This document shows, in pieces, positions 1-6,501 of a DNA stretch of 6,501 nucleotides. The stretch spans positions 35,007 through 41,507 of the forward strand of contig NZAS01000021.1 of assembly GCA_002686195.1 (NCBI GenBank), in the 5' to 3' direction. Position numbers and translations under genes: made by a program. Source of the stretch: Candidatus Pacearchaeota archaeon (GTDB lineage Archaea > Nanoarchaeota > Nanoarchaeia > Pacearchaeales > GW2011-AR1). Within the stretch, counting starts at the first letter, position 1. Each line of letters opens with the position of its first letter. The notes beneath the pieces are model-generated. The model ran no database searches. It was not told where the DNA came from and saw only the letters and a list, made by a program, of their open reading frames with translations.

Positions 1-1526
1 TCGTTGAAGAACGCCTCGTCGTCGGTCCCGAGCTTCTCTGCCATCTGCTCTGTTGAGTAGACCTGGCTCCAGAACGGCTCCCAGTCGTACTTCTCCATTT
101 CCTCGAAATAGCCGTCGAGATTGTAGGTGAGCGCCAACTTCGCGCCGCGCAGATCGCCGGCCGAAGAGGGCAAGCGCCCGCGCGGCATCCCTCGCGGGAG
201 CGCATACTCTATCTGCACATCGCCCTCCACTTGCTGCTGGGGGCTGCGCCTGTCGTCGTAGTAGTCGGCGGCGTAGGAGATGTCGTTGACCCGATTCACC
301 CACTCAAACCAGTGCGAGAGATCCTCTGTCGGCAGCCAGGCTACTTCCCCCTCGGTGATGTGCTCCAGCGTCTCGAGCATATCGGCGCCGTCGGCGCCCA
401 TGTTGAGGAACCACTGAAGCTGGTCCTGCGGCTCGAGCAGGAAGCCGGCCTCGTCGAGCTCGGTGCCGTAGGCGGGCAACTTGTTGAGTTTCCAGTCCAT
501 GAGCTTGGCGAGGAACTGGAGCGTTTTCTTCCGATACCGCTCCTTGGGAACCCTGTTGCTTTTGCCGCGCACCTGGATGATGTCGTTGGCGTAGATGGGC
601 GTGTCTGATGCGACGGGAAGCTTTGGACGATTCTTCCACCTCTTGTGGACGTCTCCCCGGCGCTGGTCTTCGCGGCCGATCCGAAGGTCAACGGCAACGT
701 GCGGGTCGCCCTTGGGATCAAAGAGGACGTAGATCCTCTTGCGCACCGCTCGCTCGCCCATTTCGTCCGCATAACGACGCGCAGTTCCGGGATTGCCGTA
801 GCAGTGCTTGAGCGCGGCGCCGACCGCTTGTAGTTCCTTGATGTTGACGCGCAGGTCGTCTGGGCGAGTGCCGATCTCGCGCATCGTCCAGCCGTCGCGC
901 CAGCGACGCACCACCTTGCCCGCATCGCGCACACTCTGGCGACGAGCAATCTGCTCCATGCGCTCCTGCATTTCCTCATGCCAGACGCGTGTCCGGCCTA
1001 TGGCTTCTGCGAGAGGGATGCGGCTGAGGTTGGGCCGCTCCGCAGCGACCCAGTCCAGGAGATCGCCCTGCCAGCGCCACAGGGAGGTGAGAGCCCGCAG
1101 CCGCTTCGCCCGCATGGCCTCGAAGGAGTTCACCGTCGACCTGGGCTGGCCCCTCCGAGCGGCTCGCGCCTTCTTGAGTTCCTTGCGATCTCGGTTGATC
1201 TGCTGGGCGATCCAGGGGATCAGCGAGTCGATGGGCGTCGGCCTCATGTTTGGAGGGGCGACCCTTTCGATGAAGCGATGGACGCGCTCGGGGAACTCGC
1301 CGATAAAGAACTCAGAAAAACTCAGGTCGGCAAGTTCCCCTTCGTCCTCCGGGGCGTACTGACCCCAGGCGCTCAAGGCTACCTCCATGAGCTCGCGGCC
1401 CTTCTTCTCCGATTCCGCGTGTTGGTCGGGGTCCAGAGCAATCAGAGCGGTGCGAATGTAGACCTCTTCGGGGTAGTTCTTCTTCACCCAGGCCAGACGC
1501 TTGGCGGTGTTGAGCCGTCCTCTCAT
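1..1526 (-). CDS. PcfJ-like domain protein, 3' end beyond window edge
   Basis: Reading the minus strand from the ATG at 1526, the frame stays open for 508 codons to position 1, so the C-terminus is missing. The ATG sits in an ATGA overlap with the stop of the upstream ATPase gene. There is no good Shine-Dalgarno (only GGGA directly abutting the ATG), so translation is probably coupled. Residues about 205-345 look like the PcfJ-like family: DGWTMREI (211-218), LKHCYG (239-244, compare the family's LHHCVG), a strand-rich stretch with YVLFDPKGDPHVAVDL (266-281), then IIQVRGKSNRVP (316-327) followed by a helix ending QFLAKL. Residues 1-200 are mostly helical and charged, with a basic patch near 112-130. 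Residues 350-508 are acidic and tryptophan-rich and I do not recognise them. PcfJ was named from the enterococcal conjugative plasmid pCF10 and its biochemical role is not established. Family assignment is by remembered motif pattern only. That this is the real frame is very likely, because a 1.5-kb uninterrupted frame abuts its neighbour exactly. Confidence 0.85.
   Translation of the reverse strand, partial: MRGRLNTAKRLAWVKKNYPEEVYIRTALIALDPDQHAESEKKGRELMEVALSAWGQYAPEDEGELADLSFSEFFIGEFPERVHRFIERVAPPNMRPTPIDSLIPWIAQQINRDRKELKKARAARRGQPRSTVNSFEAMRAKRLRALTSLWRWQGDLLDWVAAERPNLSRIPLAEAIGRTRVWHEEMQERMEQIARRQSVRDAGKVVRRWRDGWTMREIGTRPDDLRVNIKELQAVGAALKHCYGNPGTARRYADEMGERAVRKRIYVLFDPKGDPHVAVDLRIGREDQRRGDVHKRWKNRPKLPVASDTPIYANDIIQVRGKSNRVPKERYRKKTLQFLAKLMDWKLNKLPAYGTELDEAGFLLEPQDQLQWFLNMGADGADMLETLEHITEGEVAWLPTEDLSHWFEWVNRVNDISYAADYYDDRRSPQQQVEGDVQIEYALPRGMPRGRLPSSAGDLRGAKLALTYNLDGYFEEMEKYDWEPFWSQVYSTEQMAEKLGTDDEAFFN
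1523..1526 (-). promoter_or_regulatory. ATGA stop/start overlap coupling ATPase and PcfJ-like genes
   Basis: On the minus strand ATGA contains the start codon of the PcfJ-like gene (1526-1524) and the TGA of the ATPase-peptidase gene (1525-1523). No strong Shine-Dalgarno lies at the usual distance, so re-initiation by the ribosome finishing the upstream gene is the likely mode of expression (inference). Confidence 0.75.
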
Positions 1527-3946
1527 TCCCGCTGACCATCCCAGTCCGCCCGCGCGACTCCTCTAAGGGAACTGGCGGGGTCGGTGCTCAAGAAGCCCCG
1601 GATCATGTCCAACAGACTACTAGGGCTCATGGCTCCGGGGGTGAAGAAGGCGGGGTCGAATGAAGCGACCCAGTGCTCGCCTCTCCAGACATTCTGGTTC
1701 CACACCCAATCGCCGAAGCGGAAGGCAGTGATGGGCCAGGCGTCGACCTTCCTGTCCCACTCATTCGTTGCGCGGTCGTACTCGAAGTTGGCCCAGGGCT
1801 GGTTCTCGTCGTAGATCCATCCGATGGCCCGCTTGGACTGGCCCAGGCCGGCTATCAACTTGCGAGGAACCCCGAACGACGCTCCACCGCTCCGCAAGGC
1901 CCAGGCAAGCTCACGGGACGAAGCCTGGAGTTCCTCGAAGCTCTCGAACTGCCGGTAGTCTTTTTCTGCCTCCTTGAGAAGCTTCCTGGCCTGGTCCGCG
2001 CTGAGCAGCTTGTCTTTTTTGGGGGGTCGGCTAGCTTTTTCCTCGGCGTTGATGGCCTTGACGATCTCTTTGACCCACTTCCCCCGGTCCATCGTCTTGC
2101 GCATGTTGATCGTCAGGGCATACGCGAAGGCTTCGTTGTGGAGCGCAACGTCGTTCGCCAGGTGGGTACACTCATGAACGGCCAGGGCGTAGAGCTGGCG
2201 GACGTCCTCGGTGTTGCTCAGTGAGTAGAGCGGCGCCCGCTCGCGCCCTCTTCCGAAACTGGACGGGTCGAAGCTGACCCCGTATCGACCGGGATCACCA
2301 ATCTTCTCGGCGTTCCACATGGGATTGAGCATGAGCCAATTCTCGCCGTCCTCATGGATGAACTCTGCCAGGGCATCGTCACTGAACACGAAGCCGACGC
2401 CGAAGTGCTCGCGGCAGCCAAGCTGAATGAGCACAAAGCGACACAGCTCCGTCCATAGACGAGCCACCTTGCGGACGGGGCCGGTCATGCCCTCGGGAGT
2501 GAATCGCTTGGGAACGCGGAAGGCTTCGATCTCGTTGACCAGGAAGAAGTCCGGCTCCCAGGCCAGGGTGTTGAGAGCTGCCTCAAAGCGGGTGCTTCCG
2601 CCAAAGGGGATTCCGCCCATCATCGCTCTGGCGAGGCCCAGAGAGGCTCCGCGCTGCAGCGGCTGTCCTATCACGGTGGTTTCCTTGATCTCCACAGCCC
2701 CCTTTGCCTTCACCAGCCCGCGGCCCATGTCGTCGAGTTGGCCCTTGCTGAGTACACCGCCGCGGCCTTCCGGGTAGAGGTCGCCGATAGCATCCTCGAG
2801 GATCGCGGCTGTGTACTGGGAGCGTTCTGTGGCAGCGGTCCTGCCGCCCTTGCCGTAGTACTTGCGGCGAACCAGGCCGGTCTTGCGCTTGAGGGATGTC
2901 TGGATGTCTGCGGCGAGATCGTTGACATAGCTCTCCACTGAATAGCGCAGCGGAGTGCGGTCCGAGAAACCGTCTCGGTTGGCGGTGAGCAACTCGACGC
3001 TTGGCGCCTTGAGCTCCAGGATGAGCTGCCCCGGAACATCGCTGCTCACCCACATCCCGAACATCTGCAGCCCTTGAGCGCGGACCAGCAGGCGCTGCTC
3101 CACTGCGGCTTCCTTCTTATAGTGGTGGAGGGTCGCCAGGAGATCGCCGCTGCCCGATGTGAACTCCCTGATCTTGCGGCCCGGCTTGAGGTCGGCAGAG
3201 ATCCGGCCCCAGCTTGATTCCCCCACACGGAACTCAACTTTCGGCAAGTTGCACTTCTTGATGTAGTTGAGAGCCATGAGTTCTGTGGTGGCGTTTTCGA
3301 GCGGCATGAGGACAGAGATCCTGGTGCCCTGGTGGTGGGGTCGACCGCGCCGCACCTTGTAGTCGATCCCGGCTCCGTGGACCTCGACGTCTCGGCTGTG
3401 GATCTTCCACTCGATCCAGGGAAGGATCAGCAACTCTTTGGCCTTGCCGAAGCCACCGCGCATCGTGATGGCCTGTTGTTCCGCCGTTTTCGTGGTCGCC
3501 CCCAGGACCAGGAACTTGTTGAGCAGGACGTCTTCAGTCATCCCCTTGCCGTTGTCTTCACAGGTAACCCAGTAGCCGCCCTTCCCCCCCTTGACGGAAC
3601 AGCTCACCTCTTTGGCCTTCGCGTCTACGGCGTTCTGGATGGCCTCGCGCCACCACATCGCCTTCCAGTTTCGGTAGTCGCGCAGAGCCAGGGTGAAGAA
3701 CTCCTGGCCGATGCGGATGGACCCCCTGGTCTGAGCTCGCCGGCCGCGACCCGGCGCCTTTACCTCGAAAGCGGCGATCCGGTCGCCGCGTCGGTCGTAG
3801 CGTTCGCCCGCAAATCGCACCCGTCCCACCTCGGCCAGAGCCAGAAGCTCTCCGAAGGCGTCCTGGTCGGCCCGAGCCACCATGAACTGGGAGCGGCGCA
3901 GGCCGCTTCGCACCTGGCGGCGGGTCTTGACGCGGGCGACTCTCAT
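1523..3946 (-). CDS. GHKL (Hsp90/rIIA-like) ATPase fused to zincin-like metallopeptidase domain
   Basis: 807 aa from the ATG at 3946. A longer frame begins at 4048, but it would run 106 nt into the upstream gene, whereas 3946 has GGAGGG five bases upstream and forms an ATGA overlap. Residues about 80-260 carry a Bergerat ATP-binding fold: N box REAIQNAVDA (E101, N105, D108), G1 box DNGKGM (D131), G2-region RGGFGKAKE (around 163-171) and GTRI (207-210). A probable transducer-like region follows to about 350. Residues about 450-620 resemble a zincin: a helix and strand ending in MLNPMW, then HECTH (591-595), followed by HNEAF in which H603 or E605 could be the third zinc ligand. Residues 640-690 are charged and helical, possibly coiled coil; the tail to 807 is unrecognised. 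GHKL ATPases use ATP to close a dimeric clamp (Hsp90, MutL, MORC); phage T4 rIIA is also reported to be in this superfamily. The protein is probably cytoplasmic: I see no signal peptide or membrane segment. The ATPase call is strong; the peptidase call is moderate. Confidence 0.9.
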   Translation of the reverse strand: MRVARVKTRRQVRSGLRRSQFMVARADQDAFGELLALAEVGRVRFAGERYDRRGDRIAAFEVKAPGRGRRAQTRGSIRIGQEFFTLALRDYRNWKAMWWREAIQNAVDAKAKEVSCSVKGGKGGYWVTCEDNGKGMTEDVLLNKFLVLGATTKTAEQQAITMRGGFGKAKELLILPWIEWKIHSRDVEVHGAGIDYKVRRGRPHHQGTRISVLMPLENATTELMALNYIKKCNLPKVEFRVGESSWGRISADLKPGRKIREFTSGSGDLLATLHHYKKEAAVEQRLLVRAQGLQMFGMWVSSDVPGQLILELKAPSVELLTANRDGFSDRTPLRYSVESYVNDLAADIQTSLKRKTGLVRRKYYGKGGRTAATERSQYTAAILEDAIGDLYPEGRGGVLSKGQLDDMGRGLVKAKGAVEIKETTVIGQPLQRGASLGLARAMMGGIPFGGSTRFEAALNTLAWEPDFFLVNEIEAFRVPKRFTPEGMTGPVRKVARLWTELCRFVLIQLGCREHFGVGFVFSDDALAEFIHEDGENWLMLNPMWNAEKIGDPGRYGVSFDPSSFGRGRERAPLYSLSNTEDVRQLYALAVHECTHLANDVALHNEAFAYALTINMRKTMDRGKWVKEIVKAINAEEKASRPPKKDKLLSADQARKLLKEAEKDYRQFESFEELQASSRELAWALRSGGASFGVPRKLIAGLGQSKRAIGWIYDENQPWANFEYDRATNEWDRKVDAWPITAFRFGDWVWNQNVWRGEHWVASFDPAFFTPGAMSPSSLLDMIRGFLSTDPASSLRGVARADWDGQRE

Positions 3947-3957
3947 GCCGTCCCTCC
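3943..3957 (-). promoter_or_regulatory. Shine-Dalgarno plus ATGA coupling for ATPase-peptidase gene
   Basis: On the minus strand GGAGGG (3957-3952) lies five bases upstream of ATG (3946-3944), and that ATG shares its last two bases with the TGA of the upstream PP-loop gene (3945-3943). This fixes the start of the ATPase gene at 3946 rather than at the longer in-frame start at 4048. Confidence 0.8.
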
Positions 3958-5295
3958 GCCCTTGCGGTAGATCATCCGCATCCAACGCCACGCGGCGCTG
4001 TAGTCTCGGAAGCGGCGCTTTGGAGTCCCGTAGTGCTCGACTACCCACGGCAGGCCGGGACCGTCTGCCTCCACGGCAGCGCGGATCGACCAGCCCCCGA
4101 ATCCGGCCTCGTTCCTACGCGCTTTTCGGATTCGATTTGCCAACACGCGCAGCCTCCAACTGGTGGGGGCAACACTACAGGGGATATCCTCCGGCCGCAC
4201 TAGGTTCGGGAACTCGAGGGGAGCCTTGCGCCAGCCTGGAAGTTCCCGGTCCCAGATACGAAGCCACTCCTGGAGGCTGTTGCCCCGTGGATACTTCGAG
4301 CTGGGACCGGGAAACCAGATCCGGAACAGCTTGGGAGCTACCCGACCCTTGGGATACTTCCCCCTGCTATGGGTTTTTCCTTGGATCGCGATTCTCTGCT
4401 CCAGCTTTGAGGCTCGCTCAAATCCCGGCTTGTCCAGGCGGTAGAAGTCGCGCCATTGAGCCTCGTTCCACCATCGACAGGGGATGCAGCCGTGGCGGGT
4501 CCGATCCAGGTAGACCGTCGAGATGGGAAGGCCAGCCCTCTTGATCATCTGGACGGCCTTGGCCTTGTTGATCTTGTCCTCGGCGAGAAGAGCCCGTTCC
4601 TTCATGAGATACATGCCACGTTTTGGAGCTGTCTCCGACTCGTCTTTCTTCGCACCCTTGCCGTCCCAGAATCGGATGCGGGAGAACTTGAGCATGTCGG
4701 CGACGCGATCCGGCTCTTCGGCCAGAAGCCCGCTGGTGTGAACGGTGGTTCGCTTGTCGCGTCCCAAGGTCAGATACCAGCCCATTCGGTCCAGGTTGCC
4801 GCCTTTGAGTGCCTGCGTACACCAATCCCCGAAGGCCCGGTTTGGGATGCGTCCGTTGCGCTCGATAAGCTCGAACAGGTCATGGGTCGGCTCGATGGTG
4901 ATCACAGGAGCCCGGATCTTGCGACTCAGCGCCCGCAGAATCTTCACGCTGTCTTCGGGCTCGAAGCCGGTGTCGGCCCGCGTCATGATGATCATGGCCT
5001 TGGGGAACTTCTTGCGGGCCAGGAGGGCAACCGCCGTGGAGTCCACCCCGCCGCTGGCAGCCACCAGGACCAGCTCGCGCTTGCGCAGACCGGCCGGCCA
5101 GGGATAGGGATTCTTGTGGTAGTGCAGGTTTGGGAATACGGCCCTCTGCTTGCCCTTGAGTTGCAGCTCGGTGACGGTGACCATCGGAGGATCTCCGCGC
5201 TCTCGGTCGAACCAGTCGACAACCTGCCCCACTCTGTCCTGGAGCGGGTCTTGCTGCATGAGGGTGCCAAGCTGTTGGAGGAAGTCAGGCGGCAT
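3943..5295 (-). CDS. PP-loop PAPS-reductase-like protein (DndC-like, four cysteines)
   Basis: 450 aa, starting at ATG 5295 behind a near-perfect Shine-Dalgarno and overlapping the methyltransferase end by 11 nt. The N-terminal 65 residues precede a PP-loop, SGGVDS (81-86), on the strand LVLVAA. DTGFEPED (108-115) is the position-conserved DTG typical of the PAPS reductase family. GDWCTQALK (156-164) matches the family's Cys-Thr-x-x-Lys region; GLLAEEPDRVADM (189-201) matches the G-x-R-x-E-E/S segment; HGCIPCRWW (268-276) supplies a CxxC. The only cysteines are C159, C270, C273 and C373. The ECGxH motif of assimilatory CysH is absent, so sulfate assimilation is unlikely. Family knowledge: PP-loop enzymes adenylate a substrate, and DndC, a sulfur-modification protein, is a relative with a cysteine-bound Fe-S cluster. 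A cluster on three or four of these cysteines is inferred. Residues 375-450, basic and aromatic, form an extra C-terminal segment I do not recognise. The substrate is unknown; a DNA or tRNA modification is possible given the adjacent methyltransferase. Confidence 0.92.
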   Translation of the reverse strand: MPPDFLQQLGTLMQQDPLQDRVGQVVDWFDRERGDPPMVTVTELQLKGKQRAVFPNLHYHKNPYPWPAGLRKRELVLVAASGGVDSTAVALLARKKFPKAMIIMTRADTGFEPEDSVKILRALSRKIRAPVITIEPTHDLFELIERNGRIPNRAFGDWCTQALKGGNLDRMGWYLTLGRDKRTTVHTSGLLAEEPDRVADMLKFSRIRFWDGKGAKKDESETAPKRGMYLMKERALLAEDKINKAKAVQMIKRAGLPISTVYLDRTRHGCIPCRWWNEAQWRDFYRLDKPGFERASKLEQRIAIQGKTHSRGKYPKGRVAPKLFRIWFPGPSSKYPRGNSLQEWLRIWDRELPGWRKAPLEFPNLVRPEDIPCSVAPTSWRLRVLANRIRKARRNEAGFGGWSIRAAVEADGPGLPWVVEHYGTPKRRFRDYSAAWRWMRMIYRKGGGTA

Positions 5296-6501
5296 CCTTG
5301 TGGACCTCCTTCAACTGCTTTCGGATGTGCTTCATGATGTGGGCGGCCACAGGTGGGCTTACTGCGTTGCCGAGCATCTTGGTCGCCAGGCCGACATGCA
5401 CGTTTCCGTCCGGTTTGGTGGGAAGGATGTAGTCCGCAGGAAAGCCCATGGCGCGCTTGATTTCATCAGGTCGGAGGAAACGGAACCTGTCGTTCCTCCA
5501 GTCCGCTATCGCAAACCTGGCGCGTGTGTCTTGGGAACCCACGGGCCGGAAGATGGAGCGACCAGACATCGTCGAGCCGTAATAGGGCACGATGTAGAGT
5601 TCGCCGTAGTCTTCGCGACCCCGCAGGATCTGCTTCCAGGTGCTCGCCGCCAGTGGCTTCAGTCCCAGTCGCCGTCTACTGGCCGGGCGAAGGGGCTTCC
5701 AAGAGCCCTGCTTTTGGACGGTTTTGCGCGTCACCGGGGCCACCCTCAGATCCAGAATCTCCTTGATGGAGCGGGGCTTCTTGCGAGGCTGCGGGATATG
5801 GATGGGATCACCTCGGTGCCCGACCACAAACAGGCGCTCCCGGTTCATCGCCGCGCCTGCGTCGGCAGCGTTGATGATCTGCTCGGTGACCGCGTAGCCC
5901 ATCGACTCGAGATTTCTCTTCCAGGCTTGATAGTCCCGACCCCTCAGCTTCCTCTTGGCCTTGGGGTTCGCCTCGTTCCAGCGCATGTCCCGCTCGTCCC
6001 ACTTTTTCATTTCGGGCACGTTCTCGACGACGAAGACCTCGGGCCGGTGGTGGGCCACAGCTTCGTTGACCGCCCAGGCAGAGGCCCTGGCGTCGTCCTT
6101 CTCCTGCGGAGTACAGCGACCAGCCGCCTTGGTGTGGCCGATGCAAGACGGGGCGGCGAGCATCACCTCATGGTCTGGAACGATGGTCCAGTCCAGCTTG
6201 GGGTCCACCAGGTCCTGCCGCTTGTGCAGTGCGCCTGGGTGGTTGAGTTTGTGGATGTCGACCGCTTCGATCCAGTGGTTCGCGGCCCAGACGATGGTCG
6301 CTCCACCGTTCGTCGCCCCAGTGCTGAAACCGCCGGCCCCAGAGAAGAGGTCGATGGCCCGTGGCTTGCCCTTGCGCCAGAGCCTCTTGCTCTCGTCTCG
6401 GGAGAGCAGGCCCGCGCCCAGCTCGCCGAGATCGATATTGAGCTGCGGGCGCCCCAGGCCCTCTCGGAGCCGCGTGAGTTCCTTGTGCTTTGCTGCCAGG
6501 T
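5285..6501 (-). CDS. C5-cytosine DNA methyltransferase (phage type), 5' end beyond window edge
   Basis: Transfers a methyl group from S-adenosylmethionine to C5 of cytosine in a specific DNA sequence. The frame is open from the right edge (first full codon at 6499), giving 404 visible residues and no start codon before a GTG at 6208. That GTG cannot be the true start because it would remove motif I. Visible motifs: I, DLFSGAGG (50-57, SAM binding); II-like, NHWIEAVDIHKLNHP; IV, APSCIGH (116-122) with the probable catalytic C119; VI, ENV (159-161); VIII, NRER (219-222); IX, RPDEIKRAMGFP; X, GNAVSPPVA (377-385). The target-recognition region lies between VIII and IX (about 230-340) and includes PYYGS and QDTRARFAI, a pattern I associate with phage-encoded enzymes. 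About 45 residues precede motif I (LAAKHKELTR onward) and continue off the window, so there is an N-terminal extension of unknown length. The usual PPC/SPEC of motif IV is PSC here. The recognition sequence cannot be predicted. No restriction enzyme gene is visible, so it may act alone, for example in self-protection of a phage or plasmid. Confidence 0.93.
   Translation of the reverse strand, partial: LAAKHKELTRLREGLGRPQLNIDLGELGAGLLSRDESKRLWRKGKPRAIDLFSGAGGFSTGATNGGATIVWAANHWIEAVDIHKLNHPGALHKRQDLVDPKLDWTIVPDHEVMLAAPSCIGHTKAAGRCTPQEKDDARASAWAVNEAVAHHRPEVFVVENVPEMKKWDERDMRWNEANPKAKRKLRGRDYQAWKRNLESMGYAVTEQIINAADAGAAMNRERLFVVGHRGDPIHIPQPRKKPRSIKEILDLRVAPVTRKTVQKQGSWKPLRPASRRRLGLKPLAASTWKQILRGREDYGELYIVPYYGSTMSGRSIFRPVGSQDTRARFAIADWRNDRFRFLRPDEIKRAMGFPADYILPTKPDGNVHVGLATKMLGNAVSPPVAAHIMKHIRKQLKEVHKDAA
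5296..5311 (-). promoter_or_regulatory. Strong Shine-Dalgarno for the PP-loop gene
   Basis: AAGGAGGT (minus strand, 5311-5304) lies eight bases upstream of the ATG at 5295, inside the last codons of the methyltransferase gene. This near-complete anti-16S match supports 5295 over the internal ATGs at codons 13 and 38 and suggests efficient initiation in addition to coupling. It also indicates a bacterial-type translation system. Confidence 0.85.

Noticed and set aside
341..979. 212-aa minus-strand open frame within the PcfJ-like gene
   Set aside because: It is out of frame with the 508-codon open frame from 1526. Its translation is rich in serine, arginine and cysteine with no motif, typical of a frame-shifted shadow.
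978..1535. 185-aa plus-strand open frame at the left of the ATPase gene
   Set aside because: Antisense to the N-terminal part of the PcfJ-like gene, which is start-stop coupled to its neighbour; no motif seen.
3332..3970. 212-aa plus-strand open frame opposite the ATPase domain
   Set aside because: It lies antisense to the Bergerat-fold coding region, which has full motif support; no domain is seen in its translation.
3947..4048. 34-codon N-terminal extension of the ATPase gene
   Set aside because: It would overlap the PP-loop gene by over 100 nt, has no better ribosome site, and the ATG at 3946 has GGAGGG at the right distance plus an ATGA overlap.
4456..5337. 293-aa plus-strand open frame opposite the PP-loop gene
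   Set aside because: Antisense shadow of a GC-rich gene whose minus-strand product has clear PP-loop, DTG and CxxC motifs; the plus-strand translation shows no recognisable motif.
5285..6208. 307-aa methyltransferase starting at the GTG at 6208
   Set aside because: The same frame upstream encodes DLFSGAGG (motif I) and the NHW...NHP segment, which are essential to the enzyme; the GTG is an internal valine codon.
1..6501. tRNA, rRNA, CRISPR array, insertion sequence, promoter or terminator
   Set aside because: Overlapping coding frames cover the whole window. I saw no repeat-spacer array, tRNA-like fold, inverted terminal repeats or hairpin-plus-T-run between genes, although weak signals inside coding sequence cannot be excluded by eye.

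Overview
The window is a single GC-rich, minus-strand coding block with no intergenic DNA. Four genes read right to left and each overlaps the next: a C5-cytosine DNA methyltransferase (start beyond the right edge), a PP-loop/PAPS-reductase-like protein, a GHKL ATPase fused to a zincin-like metallopeptidase domain, and a PcfJ-like protein (end beyond the left edge). The junctions overlap by 11, 4 and 4 nt. The last two are ATGA stop/start overlaps, so the genes are almost certainly one transcript with translational coupling.

Layout. 5285-6501 (-): phage-type cytosine methyltransferase with motifs I, IV, VI, VIII, IX and X visible. 3943-5295 (-): 450-aa PP-loop protein with SGGVDS and exactly four cysteines, lacking the C-terminal ECGxH of assimilatory sulfate reductases. 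1523-3946 (-): 807-aa protein with a Bergerat-fold ATPase in the first third and an HECTH zinc-peptidase motif in the second half. 1-1526 (-): at least 508 aa, open to the window edge, with the LKHCYG and IIQVRGKSNR signatures I associate with the PcfJ-like family.

Origin. No chromosomal housekeeping gene is present. The methyltransferase sequence style, the stand-alone PAPS-reductase-like gene, the rIIA-like/GHKL ATPase and the PcfJ-like gene all fit a bacteriophage, prophage or large plasmid/integrative element of a high-GC bacterium. The host cannot be named from this sequence. No structural, integrase, replication or transfer gene is visible, so phage and plasmid cannot be separated.

How the genes might work together (inference). 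The methyltransferase and the DndC-like PP-loop protein could each modify DNA, or the latter another nucleic acid. The ATPase-peptidase fusion could be an ATP-gated effector or a protein-remodelling factor. This resembles in outline the reported association of GHKL ATPases with restriction-modification loci and of PAPS-reductase-like proteins with phosphorothioation and BREX loci. It matches no defence or anti-defence system that I can name with confidence.
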